Below the pieces are notes generated by a model. It saw only the letters and a program-made list of their open reading frames with translations. It was not told where the DNA came from and searched no databases. From Pacificispira sp965223125 (GTDB taxonomy: Bacteria; Pseudomonadota; Alphaproteobacteria; UBA8366; Aestuariispiraceae), in NCBI GenBank assembly GCA_965223125.1, contig OZ244984.1, positions 3,782,001 to 3,846,000 on the forward strand: a stretch of DNA of 64,000 nucleotides. The letters run 5' to 3'. Positions 61,601 to 64,000 of this stretch are shown here, in pieces (position 1 is the first letter of the stretch; every line of letters starts with the position of its first letter). The position numbers were made by a program, and so were the translations under genes.

Positions 61601-64000
61601 CACCAGCAGCGGAACGATCACCCAGACGGAAGTCGACATCAATTCCGGCGGACGTCTGATCATCGGCAGCGGCACCGGATATGCCGGAGAAGACTACAGT
61701 TCCATCTCCATCGACGTGAACAGCGGCGGCGTGCTGGAAATCGCGGATGGTGAAACGGTGTCGCTGAACGGCGATACGGCCCGGTACCGTTTCAAGGAAG
61801 GCTCCACCCTTACCGTCAACGGGGAATGGTACAACGACATCGACTTCTTCGAGTTTGATTCATCGACCACGACGGTCATCGATGGCGATGGATCCATCGT
61901 CAATGCCGGAACGATCCGGTTCGATGAAGACGTGTTGAACGTCGATATTGAAAACTTTGATACCAGTGCCGAAGCCACCGGTCTGATCACGCTGGGAACC
62001 GGAGATCTGCTCACCCTCAACGCCTCAATCGAGGGGGGCAGCATCGCGCTTGGCATCGATGCCGTACTGGATGGATCGGGGGCGCTGGAAGATATAGATC
62101 AACTGACACTGTCGGACGGGGCCGAACTGGCGGTGTCCGATGCAACGGTTACCGGTGATCTGACATTTTCCGGGTCGGTATCGGTATCCGGTCGCCTGGA
62201 TATGACACAGGGCAGTTTTGACGGACAGACCGACGCCGTGCTTTCGGTCGCCTATGGCGCAGAGATCGAGGTCGGCAGCGGCACCGACCTCGGCTCGGAC
62301 GGCACCATCGCCTTTGGCAGCGGCGCGACGATGAGTGTAACCGAAGGCGGTGTTTTCACTAACGCCCCCAAGGCTGATCAGCAGATCAACGCGACCGATG
62401 CCGGTCACCAGTCGATCCCCGACATCGCGCGGTTGAGCAACGGCAATTACGTCGTGGTCTGGGAGCAGTCCGGAAACGACAAGGCTGCCATCGTCGACCC
62501 GCTCGGCAATCTGATCCTGGAATTCGATGCGACCGGATCCTCAGGCGGAGAGCAGACCCCCCGCGTAACGGCGATGGATAACGGCCGGTTCCTGATTGCC
62601 TACAATCAGAAGAACGCCTCAACCACGATCATGAAATATGAACTGTTCAATAATGACGGTAGTCATATCGGATCATTCCACGAATTGATTGGCGGGACGG
62701 GAATCGACTGGGTCGACTTCAACGCTTTCTCTTTCGGGGCTGACGGGTACGGGTATGTAGCTCGCAATTCCGCCACGAATTCGTTCAGCGTCAAATATTT
62801 CGGCACCGGTGCAACCAACAGCACGACGACGATTATTCCCGGTTTGCCTATCGTGGAGGGTGCGCGGACTGCAACCCTGACCGACGGGCGCATCGCCATC
62901 GCCTATGGCACTCTGGACTCAGGCGATGTGAATATCCGCGTCACCTTCGTCAACCCGGCGGATGCCGCGCATTCAACAGTGACGATCACCTCCTCCCCCA
63001 ATTTCACGGGGGCTATCGACGTCGCCGCACTGGCTAATGGTGCCAGCGTCGTCGTCTATAGCGATGGAAACGACATCTTTGCCCAGATGATCGATTCCGC
63101 TGGCGACATAATCGGCAGCCAGATCACGGTGACCGGCGATAATATCGACGGTTCACATCCAACTGTCGTCGCCATGGCCGATGGTGGCTTTCAGGTTCTC
63201 TTCGAAGGCACGGGTAACGATACCGACATCTTCACTCGCCGCTACGACTCTTCCGGCGATCCTGTGGATTCATTGGAAGTCATCGCCAGCAATACGACAG
63301 GCAACCAGACCAGCGTCGTGGCCGTACCGACCGTCGATGGCGACGGGGTCAGCTTCGTTTATGTCGGACCAGGCAGCGACGGCAACGATATCTTCTTTGG
63401 CACGACTGCCTCAGGAGGCATCGTCCAACTGGATCAGGGGGCGATCCTCGAAGGGCCGGGCATCTATCGGCTGGAATTTGATGATACTCTGGACGGCCTG
63501 ACCATCGGTTCGACCGGGACGCTCGACAATGATGCGGATCTGACCATTGGGGCGAACGGATTGACGGTTCTGGGCACATTCGACAACGCGAATGGCACCC
63601 TGGCCCTATCCAGCGGGTCAACCATGAGGATCGAAGCCGATGGCACGATCGCCCTCGATGGTGTCGTGGACATGAATGGCGGCGCGTCGATCCTTGGCGG
63701 AACCCAGGGCAATCTGCTGCAACTCGACGGTATTCTGACCAGCAACAATTCCGGTACGGGCGATGTCATCGGTGCCAATCTGGTGGTCGCCGAGGGCGGC
63801 ACGATCCTGGTTGGCGGCGCGGCAGGTGAGGACGGCACCCTGACCCTGTCCGGCAGTTTCCTTAACTACGGCTTTGTTCAGGTTGATCCGTCGAACCAGA
63901 ACGAAAACGGTGTCCTGATCATTGATCACGATTTTACTAATGACGGGATCATGCAGGTCGATAATGCCGCAACCCTGATCGTCGGCGATGGTGAAGGCAC
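58662..64000 (+). CDS. giant FecR/RTX-type secreted surface protein, 3' end beyond window
   Basis: The frame is open from the ATG at 58662 (GAGG seven bases upstream; an ATG at 58641 lacks one) to the right edge, 1,779 residues with no stop. There is no signal peptide, as expected for a type I substrate. Order: an acidic N-terminal module (about 90-170), a FecR-like domain (about 205-320, GQVYAVRPDGTRVLLQAGDPV, VTVN-like TVNTPVATIGIRGT), a strongly Asp/Glu-rich stretch (425-557), a Gly-Thr tract (594-607), RTX nonapeptide repeats (677-745, GSGNDSVSTGAGNDVITAGG), then long beta-rich repeats with a propeller-like block (1243-1580). The secretion signal should lie past the edge. It is a likely substrate of the divergent secretion operon. 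Confidence 0.88.
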   Translation, partial: MARVESPLPSGEAGVGNASDSGTMDRTLSENGGSDGGTPHGSDGVSSARPDAQILPNGSDAGGISLTEDDFADVAARDGGLSDPSDNTTRFDTGPDSVDVVIHLDARSGDSVHLSDISFIYESSYVRQGSDLLLIKPDGTAVLIENYFAVEFMPDITGAFGRRLTPELVKSFLQPEAPGQSASLNDNQVAQAQGESIGSVETMTGQVYAVRPDGTRVLLQAGDPVFQGDQIETARGGSIKITFVDGTIFTLGGDARLALDEMVYDPATQTGESAFSILKGGFLFVSGQIAQTNPNDMTVNTPVATIGIRGTIVTGEVSGDLTDSGETFRFTIVDGEISVTAGTQTIVLSENFATAVGSPDAATGGLSLSSFADNIQDVIARNASQFKALSPNDLQQIEFAIKQSVEARTGQPLELNLTEIVNNAPDPNDDIESEDDGSDEGPDEGTEEGGGEDTGDEEASFDSESGGEDTAESEEEVLSEEDLAEDEGDEDDEEQVAEDDLSEEDLEELQDEEIQVTQGPGTEQEVDEVEQVENVETGQQQGEETQTASNDTDDSEEETAPPINVTDPNSGNTGGQDNLDSTTGQDTTPPPTTGQGTGTGTGTGTGTNESDKPPTTPVIPPPVVTPPSGGNQVLGLSSFTASPGGGFDYGYSNPGSATGYTVNQSTSTSSFQISTGSGGDTITLGSGNDSVSTGAGNDVITAGGGNDNVNAGAGDDTVVAGTGEGNDYYDGGDGYDSLTYDSVSGQNTANLSVTLNALSEDSYLNDGTATVIDNDTFTNIEFVRLGAGNDTVQINTSGVSIDAAGGYNTLDLSSMQTGITYNFGTGILNDKGVISTLTNFDSVSGSSGSDVITVSSIDQAAYGNTGQDTLIVTDSSLTVNLSYSSGYTTPEFTDGESSTGYSGFERIVHSSGAFDIDGGTITADDGTVSIGDVTLFQFADDALNLMGDDGFSITGTISLENQYGLDLDTSVDVTGGVFAFTSSGTITQTEVDINSGGRLIIGSGTGYAGEDYSSISIDVNSGGVLEIADGETVSLNGDTARYRFKEGSTLTVNGEWYNDIDFFEFDSSTTTVIDGDGSIVNAGTIRFDEDVLNVDIENFDTSAEATGLITLGTGDLLTLNASIEGGSIALGIDAVLDGSGALEDIDQLTLSDGAELAVSDATVTGDLTFSGSVSVSGRLDMTQGSFDGQTDAVLSVAYGAEIEVGSGTDLGSDGTIAFGSGATMSVTEGGVFTNAPKADQQINATDAGHQSIPDIARLSNGNYVVVWEQSGNDKAAIVDPLGNLILEFDATGSSGGEQTPRVTAMDNGRFLIAYNQKNASTTIMKYELFNNDGSHIGSFHELIGGTGIDWVDFNAFSFGADGYGYVARNSATNSFSVKYFGTGATNSTTTIIPGLPIVEGARTATLTDGRIAIAYGTLDSGDVNIRVTFVNPADAAHSTVTITSSPNFTGAIDVAALANGASVVVYSDGNDIFAQMIDSAGDIIGSQITVTGDNIDGSHPTVVAMADGGFQVLFEGTGNDTDIFTRRYDSSGDPVDSLEVIASNTTGNQTSVVAVPTVDGDGVSFVYVGPGSDGNDIFFGTTASGGIVQLDQGAILEGPGIYRLEFDDTLDGLTIGSTGTLDNDADLTIGANGLTVLGTFDNANGTLALSSGSTMRIEADGTIALDGVVDMNGGASILGGTQGNLLQLDGILTSNNSGTGDVIGANLVVAEGGTILVGGAAGEDGTLTLSGSFLNYGFVQVDPSNQNENGVLIIDHDFTNDGIMQVDNAATLIVGDGEG
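59365..59372 (+). repeat. G8 homopolymer in the FecR-domain coding part
   Basis: Eight consecutive G bases inside the giant gene, in the codons for A-R-G-G-S. Tracts of this length can slip in replication and shift the frame. Confidence 0.7.
60441..60482 (+). repeat. hexamer tract coding for a Gly-Thr linker
   Basis: Near-repeats of ggtaca/ggcacc encode GQ followed by six G-T pairs (residues 594-607). It separates the acidic/threonine-rich segment from the first RTX part of the giant protein and is probably a flexible linker that can change length. Confidence 0.75.
61583..61590 (+). repeat. second G8 homopolymer in the giant gene
   Basis: Eight consecutive G bases in the codons T-G-G-V (residues about 973-977). 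Together with the tract at 59365 it is a possible slippage site in a surface-protein gene. Confidence 0.7.

Overview
The window is chromosomal DNA from an alphaproteobacterium, probably of the Rhodospirillales type. The evidence is a GcrA regulator whose upstream region is packed with GANTC (CcrM methylation) sites, a CtrA-type TTAA-N7-TTAACCAT site, a pyruvate dehydrogenase operon whose E1-beta carries its own lipoyl domain, a cytochrome bc1 assembly chaperone (CBP3), and the order DUF177-rpmF-plsX-fabH-ihfA-merR. No rRNA, insertion sequence, prophage or CRISPR array was seen. One tRNA is present (Pro, GGG).

Layout. 1-7463: on the minus strand, pdhA-pdhB-pdhC-lpdA, then a small unknown gene, lipA and ratA: pyruvate oxidation, lipoate synthesis and quinone binding. 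7760-13183: ftsB, tRNA-Pro, a MerR regulator, ihfA, fabH, plsX, rpmF, a DUF177 gene and CBP3 (minus), then bamE (plus). 13808-18195: the GANTC-rich region and gcrA, an AI-2E-type permease, and nrdA under a promoter with paired NrdR boxes and DnaA-box-like sites. 18227-28273: HAD hydrolase, CDP-alcohol phosphatidyltransferase, SRAP protein, omega-aminotransferase, YHS protein, PAS protein, prfC, DMT exporter, Ldh-type dehydrogenase and a membrane protein. 28274-30280 looks accessory: an AT-rich orphan gene with an R-x4-H motif and a stand-alone mini-DnaB ATPase. 30320-37621: DUF2061, DinB, GNAT, ZntB, an Hsp70-like ATPase and two paralogous PAS histidine kinases. 37780-51492: pyrB, a dihydroorotase-like gene lacking the HxH metal motif, plsY, terB, dprA, DUF2336, topA, rnr, an S41 peptidase, a NUDIX hydrolase and rpmG.

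51568-64000 is the most distinctive part. A minus-strand operon encodes a complete type I secretion machine (ABC transporter, HlyD adaptor, TolC-like porin with a 240-residue C-terminal extension), followed 16 bases later by a SPOR-domain lipoprotein. Divergently transcribed from it is a giant secreted-type protein that runs off the right edge (more than 1,779 residues). It has an N-terminal FecR-like domain, a strongly acidic stretch, RTX calcium repeats and a predicted beta-propeller. I propose these as one surface-protein export system whose lipoprotein may tie it to septal peptidoglycan.

All calls come from reading the sequence; no database search was run. Start codons were re-chosen where a ribosome binding site or the family N-terminus argued for it.
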